Source: Bacillota bacterium (GTDB lineage Bacteria; Bacillota; Sulfobacillia; Sulfobacillales; Sulfobacillaceae). From it: a DNA stretch of 64,000 bases. The notes beneath the pieces are model-generated. The model was not told where the DNA came from. It ran no database searches and worked only from the letters and a program-made list of their open reading frames with translations. Location of the stretch: the NCBI GenBank assembly GCA_026627065.1, contig JAPNUO010000001.1, positions 62,001 through 126,000 on the forward strand, read 5' to 3'. Below, in pieces: positions 1 through 7,504 of this stretch. A program made the translations under genes and the position numbers. The first letter of the stretch is position 1; every line of letters begins with the position of its first letter.

Positions 1-153
1 TGGCGGCCGATGAAGCGACGCCCTTCCGGGGGCTTATCGTAGCGGGCGTTGCAAGTCTGACGTGTCACGGAGACGCTGAAATGATGAGCGGCGGGTGTCT
101 CGGCGTCGGAACAGGCGCAAGAGGGAGGTCGTCGTGCTTCTTCCAGAAAACTC

Positions 154-182
154 TTGTCACCCGGACTGGCCCTCGTTAACAT
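154..182 (+). promoter_or_regulatory. Promoter of csoR-copA-copZ, with possible CsoR operator
   Basis: A TTGTCA -35 box (154-159) and a TAACAT -10 box (177-182) are separated by 17 bp, about 30 bp ahead of the csoR GTG. Immediately downstream, 182-200 carries a TACTAGTAGGGAGTA-like stretch with a G-run. CsoR operators are GC-tract pseudo-palindromes overlapping or following the -10 box, so copper-relieved autorepression is likely. The operator assignment is inference. Positions 1-153 show no gene I can support. Confidence 0.6.
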
Positions 183-209
183 ACTAGTAGGGAGTAGGAG
201 TAGCAGGGG

Positions 210-494
210 GTGGTTGGCGCGTACCGCTACGAGGAAGACAAAGAAAACCTGGTGGCTCGACTGAAGCGCATCGAAGGCCAGGTCAAGGGCATTATGCGCA
301 TGGTAGAGGAAGGGCGCTATTGTCCCGACATCCTGCAGCAAGTGGCGGCCACCAGCGGCGCACTGGATGAGGTGGCACTCATTCTGCTGCGCTCCCATGT
401 GACCGGATGCGTGAAGGACGCGATTGAGCAGCACCAAGGCGATCAGCCCATTGAAGACTTGATGCAGGTGATCCGAAAGGTCATCCGCCGCTAA
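210..494 (+). CDS. csoR: Copper-sensing repressor CsoR
   Basis: A 94-residue all-helical protein of the CsoR/RcnR family (DUF156). It carries the Cu(I) ligand set: a Cys in the YCPDIL segment near residue 39 and the RSHVTGC His-x3-Cys pair near residues 64-68. CsoR represses copper efflux genes and leaves DNA when Cu(I) binds. The GTG start follows a GGAGTAGGAG Shine-Dalgarno stretch. It is the first gene of a csoR-copA-copZ operon, 15 bp ahead of copA, which supports copper rather than nickel or formaldehyde as the signal. Confidence 0.93.
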   Translation: MVGAYRYEEDKENLVARLKRIEGQVKGIMRMVEEGRYCPDILQQVAATSGALDEVALILLRSHVTGCVKDAIEQHQGDQPIEDLMQVIRKVIRR

Positions 495-509
495 GGGGAC
501 GCAAGAATC

Positions 510-2933
510 ATGGCGACGCCGGAATCAGTGCGGGAAGTGGAACTCAATATTCAGGGCATGACATGCGCGAGCTGTGTGCTTCACGTGGAAAAGGCGCTGG
601 CGTCGGTTCCGGGCGTTGATCACTGTGAAGTCAGCCTAGCGCTGGAGCGGGCGCGCGTTCGGCTGTCGGAAGACGGGCCGAATGCCGCGCAGCTGGTGGA
701 CGCCGTGAAGCGCGCAGGATATCGCGTGGCGACCGAGGAGCAAGCGCTGGTGGTGGCCGGGCTGGAGGAAGAACCCATTCGCCAAAAGGCGCTCTCCCAG
801 GTATCTGGGGTGCCGGGCGTGGTGCGCGCTGTCGTCAATGCCAGTCAAAACATCCTGAAGGTGGAACGCGTCCCCACCCTCGCGTCCAACGACCGCTTGT
901 TGGCGGCTTTAGCCCGGGCGGGACTGGAGGCCCGTGTCGTGGAGAATCGCGAAGACGATGCCCGCGTCCGCGAAATGCAGCGCGCGGAGCGCCAACTGAT
1001 GGGGGCGGTAGTTTTCACGGTGCCCCTGTGGGTGGCGATGACCGACATGGTGTTTCACTGGGGGCCGCCATGGGTGCAAAACGGGTGGATTCAGGCCCTG
1101 TTGGCGACGGCGGTGGAGTTTGGCCCCGGGTTTTCCTTCATTCGCCGCGCCTGGCAAAATCTTATCCACGGCAACGCCAACATGGACGTGCTGGTCGCCA
1201 CCGGAACGCTGGCGGCATGGGTGTATTCACTCATTCATCTTGTCACCTCTGGCCCCCTTTATTTCGACACCTCGGCAACAGTGGTCACCCTGATTTTGGT
1301 GGGCAAATACCTGGAGGCGCTGGCGAAGGGGAGGACGTCCGAAACGCTGAGGCAGTTGCTGTCCCTGAGACCTTCGACGGCTTACGTGGTGACTGCGGAC
1401 GGCTCCCGCGTGGAGCAACCCGTCGAGAGCATCGGCGTGGGTGACCGCGTTTGGATTCGTCCTGGCGATCGCGTGCCCGTGGACGGTCGGATTGAGTCCG
1501 GCCGAGCGCTGGTGGATGAATCGATGCTGACGGGAGAGCCCGCCCTGGTCTCCCGCGGACCGGGCGAAATGGTGAGCGCGGGCACCATTCATCGGGGCGA
1601 TCAGGCCTTTCAAATGGTAGCCGAGCGCGTGGGGCGCGAGACGGTGCTGGCGCAAATTGTGGCGGCCGTAGAGGAGGCGCAAATGGCCAAGGCCCCCATC
1701 CAGCAGTTTGCGGACCGGGTGGCCAACGTGTTTGTTCCCACGGTGATTCTCATTGCGTTAGTCACGGCGGTGGCGTCGGGGATTCTCCTTCACCACTGGG
1801 GTGCCGCCCTCCTGCGGGGGGTTGCCGTGTTGGTGGTGGCCTGCCCGTGCTCGCTAGGGCTCGCGACCCCGACGGCGGTCATGGTGGGCACCGGCCGCGC
1901 GGCCAAGCGCGGCATTCTGTTCCGCAATGGGGAGGCCTTGCAGCGCGCGGCCCAGGTGACGCGGGTGGCGCTCGACAAGACAGGCACGCTCACCGAAGGA
2001 CGCCCGCGCGTGGTGGAAGTGCGTACCTTGGGAACCTTCACGGCGGATGAAGTGCTGGCCATCGCGGCAAGCGTAGAGTCGGAGTCCAGCCATCCCTTGG
2101 CTAAGGCGATTCGCGACGCTGCCCGAGATCTTGCGGTGCCGGCGGCTTCCGACGTCTATGGGGAGCCGGGGGCTGGGGTCGTCGGCTGCGTGAACGGCGC
2201 CGATGTCTTGGTTGGCAACCAACGACTCCTGCGTTCCTACGGCATTGAACTCCCGGAGCAAGAACCGGGGCGGGATACCCTAGGGGAAGGGGCCACCCTG
2301 GTGTGGTGCGCGATAGGGTCGAGGGTGGAGGCGGTGATCGCCATTGCTGACCCGGTGCGCCCTGACGCGGTGCAGGCGGTGCGGCGGCTGAAAAATCTGG
2401 GGCTCCGCGTGGCAATGCTGACCGGGGACCGCCCGGAGGCGGCCGCCAGCGTCGCCGCCCGCGTGGGCATTGACGAGGTGCACGCGGCGCTCACACCGGC
2501 AGAGAAGGCGAACCGAGTGGCCGCGTGGGAAGAGGCGGGCGAGCGCGTGGCCATGGTGGGGGACGGCATTAATGACGCGCCGGCGTTAGCGCGCGCCTTT
2601 GTGGGGGTGGCGGTGGCTCAGGGAACCGATGTGGCGCAGGAATCGGCTGAGGTGACGCTCATGCGCGCGGACGTGGAAGCCCTGGTGGAAGCCTTCGAGA
2701 TTGGGCGAAAGACCCTCGGGAAAATTCGGCAGAATTTGCTTTGGGCTCTTTTTTACAATGTCCTTATGATTCCCCTAGCAGCATTCGGGGTCCTGTCGCC
2801 GATGCTGGCCGGAGGGATGATGGCCTTTAGTTCGGTGTTTGTCGTATCCAATTCGCTGCTGTTAAATCGAGGAACGGGGAGTGGTGATCGTGGTCGAGCG
2901 CATCGCGTTGTCCGTGAGCGGAATGCATTGTGA
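510..2933 (+). CDS. copA: Copper-exporting P1B-type ATPase CopA
   Basis: An 807-residue Cu(I) efflux ATPase. The N-terminal metal-binding domain has GMTCASC at residues 16-22. A second HMA-like fold (about 77-145) has lost its CxxC and so probably cannot bind copper. Further motifs are TGEP in the actuator domain, the intramembrane CPC (residues 445-447), the phosphorylated D489 in DKTGTLT, an SSHPLA nucleotide-binding motif and GDGINDAP (684-691). The last transmembrane segment has the MAFSSVFVVSNSL signature typical of Cu(I) pumps. It would expel cytosolic copper delivered by CopZ. Its last codons overlap the start of copZ, giving a basic tail (about 20 residues) that is unusual for the family. 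Confidence 0.95.
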   Translation: MATPESVREVELNIQGMTCASCVLHVEKALASVPGVDHCEVSLALERARVRLSEDGPNAAQLVDAVKRAGYRVATEEQALVVAGLEEEPIRQKALSQVSGVPGVVRAVVNASQNILKVERVPTLASNDRLLAALARAGLEARVVENREDDARVREMQRAERQLMGAVVFTVPLWVAMTDMVFHWGPPWVQNGWIQALLATAVEFGPGFSFIRRAWQNLIHGNANMDVLVATGTLAAWVYSLIHLVTSGPLYFDTSATVVTLILVGKYLEALAKGRTSETLRQLLSLRPSTAYVVTADGSRVEQPVESIGVGDRVWIRPGDRVPVDGRIESGRALVDESMLTGEPALVSRGPGEMVSAGTIHRGDQAFQMVAERVGRETVLAQIVAAVEEAQMAKAPIQQFADRVANVFVPTVILIALVTAVASGILLHHWGAALLRGVAVLVVACPCSLGLATPTAVMVGTGRAAKRGILFRNGEALQRAAQVTRVALDKTGTLTEGRPRVVEVRTLGTFTADEVLAIAASVESESSHPLAKAIRDAARDLAVPAASDVYGEPGAGVVGCVNGADVLVGNQRLLRSYGIELPEQEPGRDTLGEGATLVWCAIGSRVEAVIAIADPVRPDAVQAVRRLKNLGLRVAMLTGDRPEAAASVAARVGIDEVHAALTPAEKANRVAAWEEAGERVAMVGDGINDAPALARAFVGVAVAQGTDVAQESAEVTLMRADVEALVEAFEIGRKTLGKIRQNLLWALFYNVLMIPLAAFGVLSPMLAGGMMAFSSVFVVSNSLLLNRGTGSGDRGRAHRVVRERNAL

Positions 2934-3111
2934 CCACTGCGTCGAAAGTGTGACCCAGGCGCTCAAGGGCCTGGATGGCGTCAAACTGGCCAAGGTGAGC
3001 TTGGCCGACAACCGGGCGCAGGTGACTTACGACAACGAGAAAGTGACGCTGGAGGACATGGTGTCCGCCATCAAAAGCGCCGGATATGAGGCTGAGCGTC
3101 TCCAGGAATAG
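2890..3111 (+). CDS. copZ: Copper chaperone CopZ (HMA domain)
   Basis: A 73-residue heavy-metal-associated domain protein with the GMHCDHC metal motif near residues 10-16, followed by the usual ferredoxin-like pattern ending in SAIKSAGYEAE. CopZ carries Cu(I) to CopA and to CsoR. In-frame GTG codons occur at 2881, 2884 and 2890. I chose 2890 because GGGGAG (2876-2881) is spaced about 8 bases from it. Even so the gene overlaps the 3' end of copA by more than 40 bases in another frame, implying tight translational coupling. Confidence 0.9.
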   Translation: MVERIALSVSGMHCDHCVESVTQALKGLDGVKLAKVSLADNRAQVTYDNEKVTLEDMVSAIKSAGYEAERLQE

Positions 3112-3220
3112 CCCGGTCTTGGATTGATTTTCCTTGTAAGGCGGCGTAACTTCTGCTTTCCCCAAGCGTTCTCATTACCGGGATTTTCTCTCAACGCTTG
3201 ATGGGAAAGGCGGAATCGAC

Positions 3221-4120
3221 GTGGTCCGAGGGATTAAGCTGGCAGTCGGCGCGGTGGGGCTGGGGGCGATGTTGGGGTGGGTTTCCGGATGCGGCGCGGG
3301 GACGGTCTCGACAGTGGCAGCCGGGCACAAGGAGCAGAGGGCCACAGCCCCGAAACCCCATTCACCCAGGCGCAAAATGCCGAAACGTCGCGTGCAAGGG
3401 CTTCCGCAACCGACCCCGGCCCATCCTTTAAAAATGCTCGTGATCGGCGATTCCTTGGGGGAAGATCTGGAATACGGCCTCGCGGACATTACCGGCGCGC
3501 GCAGCAATGTGCTGGTGATTGGACGGGCGGTGGGTTCGAGCGGTCTCCTGAATACCGCGTTTTACAATTGGCCGAAAGCCCTGGCCGAAGAATTGGCGCA
3601 GTATCATCCCGCGTTGCTGGTGGTGATGATTGGCACCAACGACGCCTGGAGTTTTTATCAAGACAATCAATACGTCCGCTTCGGCAGTCCCCTTTGGCGG
3701 CGCGATTACGGGGCGCGGGTGGCGGCGATCATTGAGGAGGCGCAGAAGACGGGGGCGCGGGTGGTCTGGGTTGGCCTGCCGGTGATGGGACCGCAGGCGG
3801 CTGTGCCCAATACTTCAATTGCCACGCTCAACAACCTGTTTCAGGCAGAAGCCCGACAACATGCGGGGGAAGACACCTTTGTGTCCACCTGGGGGCTCTT
3901 TCGAAATGCCCAGGGTGAATTTACCGAATACCTTCGGGACAGCCAGGGCGTGACCGTCATGGTCAGGGATCCAGACGAGCTCCACATTGCGCCACCGGCT
4001 GGGGACGAACTGATTGCCTCATATGTCCTTCAGCAAATCGCCCACGTGTATCATTTGTCGCTCTGCGTAAGCGGCTCCGATTTGTGGACGCAATACCGCC
4101 TGCCGCGCTGCTCGTCCTAG
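3221..4120 (+). CDS. SGNH/GDSL-hydrolase-like lipoprotein (DUF459 type)
   Basis: A 299-residue protein. The N-terminus is a hydrophobic signal followed by VSGC (Cys24), which looks like a lipobox, so it is probably a membrane-anchored lipoprotein. After a basic, Pro-rich linker the SGNH blocks are in order: GDSL at 76-79, GTND at 138-141 and a D-x-x-H pair (D252, H255). This is the architecture of SGNH hydrolases of the DUF459 family, which deacylate or esterify cell-surface glycans; the actual substrate cannot be read from sequence. The GTG start has AAAGGCGG upstream. It stands alone between copZ and a bidirectional terminator. Confidence 0.75.
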   Translation: MVRGIKLAVGAVGLGAMLGWVSGCGAGTVSTVAAGHKEQRATAPKPHSPRRKMPKRRVQGLPQPTPAHPLKMLVIGDSLGEDLEYGLADITGARSNVLVIGRAVGSSGLLNTAFYNWPKALAEELAQYHPALLVVMIGTNDAWSFYQDNQYVRFGSPLWRRDYGARVAAIIEEAQKTGARVVWVGLPVMGPQAAVPNTSIATLNNLFQAEARQHAGEDTFVSTWGLFRNAQGEFTEYLRDSQGVTVMVRDPDELHIAPPAGDELIASYVLQQIAHVYHLSLCVSGSDLWTQYRLPRCSS

Positions 4121-4126
4121 TCACAG

Positions 4127-4153
4127 AAGAAGCCGGACCAAGTCCGGCTTCTT
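4127..4153. terminator. Bidirectional hairpin terminator
   Basis: A perfect 12-bp inverted repeat (AAGAAGCCGGAC / GTCCGGCTTCTT) with a CAA loop lies between the convergent SGNH-lipoprotein gene and the selenoprotein-like gene. The arm ends supply short T/A tracts for both directions. Confidence 0.8.
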
Positions 4154-4157
4154 GTTG

Positions 4158-4400
4158 CTACGAGGCACCTTCCCGCGTTAAGCGCTCCACGATTTCGTTG
4201 GGCTCGGGAAAGCGGTTGTTTTCTTCCTTCTTGGAGAAGATGGTGCGCCCGTTCGCACGCACTTCAAAAACGCCGCCTGACGACGGGATGAGTCGCGCGA
4301 CTTGGACTTGATTTTTGTATTTGCCGAGAACTTCGCCCACCACCCGGGTGGCATGATCTAAATAGCCTCAGGCAGTGCAGTATTCAATCTCGAACTCCAC
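4158..4400 (-). CDS. Rdx/SelW-family selenoprotein, in-frame UGA as Sec11
   Basis: Reading from GTG at 4400 (AGGAGGT Shine-Dalgarno at 4417-4411) gives EFEIEYCTA, then TGA at 4370-4368, then GYLDHATRVVGEVL and a long conserved C-terminus with PSSGGVFEV and FPEPNEIVERL. Treating the TGA as selenocysteine yields an 80-residue protein with C-x-x-U at the place of the C-x-x-C/U redox motif of the SelW/SelT/SelH (Rdx) thioredoxin-like family. Family knowledge: members are small thiol/selenol oxidoreductases. A plain ORF search sees only the part after the TGA, from a GTG at 4343, which lacks the active site and has no ribosome binding site. TGA is a normal stop elsewhere in the window. The alternative is a nonsense mutation of a CxxC ancestor. 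Confidence 0.72.
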
Positions 4401-4485
4401 GATGGATCAGACCTCCTGACAAAACAGTTTAGGTCTTTTGCCTGTGCGCTCTTCTCGCACTACAATTTTTCGACCACCTCACTTC

Positions 4486-4513
4486 ATTATAGTCTATGGG
4501 TTGTCTAGGAAAA
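4486..4513 (-). promoter_or_regulatory. Promoter of the selenoprotein-like gene
   Basis: On the minus strand, a perfect TATAAT -10 (4491-4486) lies 16 bp from TTTTCC (4513-4508). It would start transcription about 80 bases ahead of the GTG at 4400, showing the region before the UGA is transcribed from its own promoter. Confidence 0.55.
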
Positions 4514-5060
4514 GGCCTTCAGCAATGAGTCCTTCAGATTTTCACGAAATCCGGAACTGCGCTCGAGGGGCGGCGTCAATACACAGGTGAGCGTGCACCG
4601 CCGATGGGCAAACCGACAAGGAGACGCGCAACGCCTGTCCTCCGAAGAAGCGCCGGGATGCCTGCCATCGTCAGCCCTTCGTTCTTGAGGGGTCGGGCCC
4701 TACGGGACTTGTGAAGGGCGCCGAATGAGGCGGGGGGTTTCCCCTGGCGCCTTGCATCTCACATTCACCAACCGACGAGACTGCCTTCGTTGGGGCCGGA
4801 TGACCGCCTCTAGAGATGGAAGGCATCGTCGGCGACAAAGGCCGCGGATTTCGGGCCTTAAGAGCTATGTCGGGCACAAGGAACATTACTGGCGGCGCCG
4901 CATCCCTGGACATGCGGCCCATCGGACGGGCCACAACAAGGCTGGCGAACCCTGGCGAACGCGCTGGACATCCGCCTAAAATTTGAAGGCGGCAATAATC
5001 GTGGCCATGTACCTCTTGGGCGATGCCCCATTTCTTGATACCATGGTCGCAATAACGACT
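4514..5060. other. Intergenic stretch without a supported gene
   Basis: No reading frame here resembles a protein family I know; the short ORFs have no convincing ribosome binding sites. Between 4717 and 4751 there is a nested hairpin: GGCGCC arms (4717-4722 and 4746-4751) enclose GGGG-TTT-CCCC (4734-4744). A small structured RNA or the 3' remnant of a mobile element is possible but unproven. Confidence 0.4.
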
Positions 5061-5074
5061 GGGGAGGTTCTCCC

Positions 5075-5404
5075 GTGAAATTAATCATCGCGATTATTCA
5101 AAATGCGGACCGCCGCGCTCTGTCGGCGGCGCTGCGCCGAGCCCACATTCAGCACACGCGCTTGAACACGACCGGCGGATTTCTGCATGAGGGCAATACG
5201 ACCGTATTGATTGGGGTTGAACCCGAGCAGGTCGAGACGACGTTGGAACTGATTCAAAAGCATTGTCATGAGCGCACTGTCATTTATCGCCCAGGCGCGG
5301 GCGCCATGCATCCCGATGCCTATGTGTCGCCGGTTCACGTCACGCTCGGCGGCGCGACCGTCTTTGTCGTGGAGGCGACGCCGCACAAAATCGGAGGCAG
5401 TTAA
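5075..5404 (+). CDS. darA: Cyclic-di-AMP receptor DarA/PstA (YaaQ, PII-like)
   Basis: A 109-residue PII-like signal protein. The start MKLIIAIIQNADR, the TRLNTTGGFLHEGNTT block near residues 29-44 and the C-terminal VTLGGATVFVVE match the YaaQ/DarA family, trimeric cyclic-di-AMP binders of Bacillota. The family is cytosolic and senses the nucleotide that controls potassium and osmotic balance; its downstream partner is unknown. GTG start with GGGGAGG seven bases upstream. In many Bacillota it sits near tmk and holB; here it stands alone, its stop overlapping that of the convergent flippase gene by 4 bp. Confidence 0.92.
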   Translation: MKLIIAIIQNADRRALSAALRRAHIQHTRLNTTGGFLHEGNTTVLIGVEPEQVETTLELIQKHCHERTVIYRPGAGAMHPDAYVSPVHVTLGGATVFVVEATPHKIGGS

Positions 5405-6951
5405 CCGGCGGCCAGCCGGCGCGCCACGTGAATTGCGTAGCGGCCCGCCTGACGCGCCTCCGGGACCCCCAGCGCGAGGAGCAGGGAACCGTAGATCAAA
5501 AGGGCCGTGCCTGCGGTAAAGAGGACACCAACGATGAGCGGCCCGAGACCGTACACATGGTTCAGATTCATGAGCGTGCTCAGCCCCAGCAGCGTGAGCG
5601 CCATGGCCGATCCGGAAAGGGCCAGAGCGGTCAGAAAATCCCGCTGACGGCGCAAATGCCAGCGCAGCGAATAGGTCTTGAGAAGAAGCGCTAGGTTGGT
5701 CCAGTTGGCAATCGCGGTGGCCAACACCAGGCCATAGACCCCCAACCAGCGGGTTAAGAGGAGGTTTCCCGCAATATTGGTCAACACGCCAATCAAGCTG
5801 TAGCGGGCCGGGCGCGACGTATTCTGCGTGGCATAGGAGACCTGCTGAAGATAGGTGGTCAGAGAGACCGCCGGCAGCGCCAAGATGGCGTACAGAAAAA
5901 TGTGCGACGTGAGCCACAGCGACGTGCGGTTAAACGCCCCGTGTTCAAATACCCCGCGCAGAATGGGGACGTTCAGGACGAACAGCACTAAACTCACCGG
6001 CAGCGCCAGGAGCAGCACCCAGCGGACTCCCTGGATGGCGAGGGCCCGGAACGCTTCCCGGTGTTGGTGGGCGTGGTGTTGGGCAAGCCGGGTGAAGATC
6101 GGGGTGATCAGCGGCGTGATGATGAGGCCTAAAGGCACCTGGCTGACCGTAAAGGCGTAGTTCATCGCCGAGATGCTCCCCGTCGGCATGGCGGAGGCCA
6201 GCATGCGGTCGGTCAACAGCTCAATGTTGCCGGCCGAGCTGACCACAAAGTAGGGGCCCATCAATTTCAAGAGCGGGCGCAGGCGAGGATGGTCAAAGCG
6301 CCGGGTCAGGCGCAAGGAGAGACCGTGGCGCCGAAGCAGCGGCCACAGCACGAGAAGCTGCGAGGCCACCGCCAACGTGAAGCCCCAGGCGGCTCCCACA
6401 ATGTGAAACCAGTGCCCCAAGACGAGGATGCCGAAAATTTGGACGACGTTTAACATTAAGGGCGAAAGGGTCATGCCAAAATAATTCTCGCGCGACTGCA
6501 ATATCCCGGTGAGCAGGCCGCTCGCGCCCCAAAACACAATCGCGGGGATCATGATGCGGGTCATGACGATGGTCAGGTGCCGCTCAGCGCCATGAAATCC
6601 AGGAGCGACAAGGCTGACGATCTCGGGAGCCAGCCCCTCGCCCACAAGCGTCATCGCTACCGCTATCAAAAGAATGAGGGTCCATACCTGGTTTAAGAAT
6701 TGCTGAAATTGCGCTCGAGACTCTTGGGCTTCCGCCGCAGTGACGGCAGGAACGGTGGATACCGTGATCGCTTGGTTCACTGAGCCAAACAGCAAATTCG
6801 GCAGTGCGGAGGCCATGACCCAGGCGTCCGTCTGCATTTCGGTGCCAAACAACGTGGCCAAGGCGATGGTGCGCACAAAGCCCAAGAGGCGACTCAGGGC
6901 GGTCAGGCAAAAAATCCAGAGCGTCGAGCGGCGCAAGGACTGGCTCTTCAT
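5401..6951 (-). CDS. murJ: MurJ/MviN-family lipid II flippase-like protein
   Basis: A 516-residue polytopic membrane protein of the MOP superfamily with about 14 hydrophobic segments. The N-terminus LGFVRTIALATLFGTEMQTD resembles the MurJ opening (RxxLxAxxFG...AD), followed by PNLLFGSVNQA. MurJ flips lipid II during peptidoglycan synthesis; paralogues move other undecaprenyl-linked glycans. A second homologue lies at 9919-11565. It could be the true MurJ or a Wzx-like relative; sequence alone does not separate them. ATG start behind AAAGGATG. Its stop overlaps darA's stop tail to tail. Confidence 0.8.
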   Translation of the reverse strand: MKSQSLRRSTLWIFCLTALSRLLGFVRTIALATLFGTEMQTDAWVMASALPNLLFGSVNQAITVSTVPAVTAAEAQESRAQFQQFLNQVWTLILLIAVAMTLVGEGLAPEIVSLVAPGFHGAERHLTIVMTRIMIPAIVFWGASGLLTGILQSRENYFGMTLSPLMLNVVQIFGILVLGHWFHIVGAAWGFTLAVASQLLVLWPLLRRHGLSLRLTRRFDHPRLRPLLKLMGPYFVVSSAGNIELLTDRMLASAMPTGSISAMNYAFTVSQVPLGLIITPLITPIFTRLAQHHAHQHREAFRALAIQGVRWVLLLALPVSLVLFVLNVPILRGVFEHGAFNRTSLWLTSHIFLYAILALPAVSLTTYLQQVSYATQNTSRPARYSLIGVLTNIAGNLLLTRWLGVYGLVLATAIANWTNLALLLKTYSLRWHLRRQRDFLTALALSGSAMALTLLGLSTLMNLNHVYGLGPLIVGVLFTAGTALLIYGSLLLALGVPEARQAGRYAIHVARRLAAG

Positions 6952-6989
6952 GCACGCATCCTTTCCTGGGGTTCGGGGTGGCCGGGCTG

Positions 6990-7388
6990 CTAGTACATCA
7001 TGTGCGGGTCGAGATAGTATTTGAATTCCAGCAAATTGTTCGAGGGATCGCGCAATAAGAAGGTCCAGTGCTCTTCCACCAGTCCTTCGAACCGGCGCAT
7101 CGGTTCCTGGAAAAAGGGAATTTCGCGCTTGCGAGCCAAGGCCAGCAAGTGATCAAATTCCTCGCGATTGCGGAAGGTAATGCCGAAATGGCGGGGATAC
7201 ATTTCCGGATTGGGGTCAATTTTGTCAGAGAGGTGGCAGACGAGCTGATCGCCAAAAAAATCCAAGGTAATGCGATCGTCGTAACGGCGCGCCAGTTTAC
7301 ACCCTAATTTGGTGACGTAAAAGTCGTATGCTTCATCCAGGTCTTTGCATGGGATGGCCAGATGAAAGACATTGTTCGGGTCGCGCAC
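6990..7388 (-). CDS. VOC-superfamily protein (glyoxalase/dioxygenase fold)
   Basis: About 132 residues from a GTG at 7388 preceded by AAAGGAGG; the open frame extends upstream but that part has no ribosome binding site. A single vicinal-oxygen-chelate unit: FHLAIPCKDLDEAYDFY, then YPRHFGITFRN and NLLEFKYY. The His of FHLAIP, the His of PRHFG and the Glu of LLEF are at metal-ligand positions of the fold. VOC enzymes include lyases, isomerases, dioxygenases and resistance proteins; the substrate is not identifiable. It lies 38 bp upstream of the flippase gene, in the same direction, and may be co-transcribed. Confidence 0.75.
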   Translation of the reverse strand: MRDPNNVFHLAIPCKDLDEAYDFYVTKLGCKLARRYDDRITLDFFGDQLVCHLSDKIDPNPEMYPRHFGITFRNREEFDHLLALARKREIPFFQEPMRRFEGLVEEHWTFLLRDPSNNLLEFKYYLDPHMMY

Positions 7389-7504
7389 TCTAATCCTCCT
7401 TTGGCATGGACAAGCGATGCCGGATGTCGAATAGTTGCCTAAGATTATAGGATAATCTGGAGCGATTCGCCTACAGCCTGGGCCTGGCAAATCGCCCCGG
7501 CTGC

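Noticed and set aside
2827..3165. Minus-strand ORF of 112 residues over copZ
   Set aside because: His-rich mirror of copZ coding sequence with no family resemblance.
4158..4343. A 61-residue protein starting at GTG 4343
   Set aside because: No ribosome binding site and it lacks the redox motif; the family-like sequence continues upstream through the UGA.
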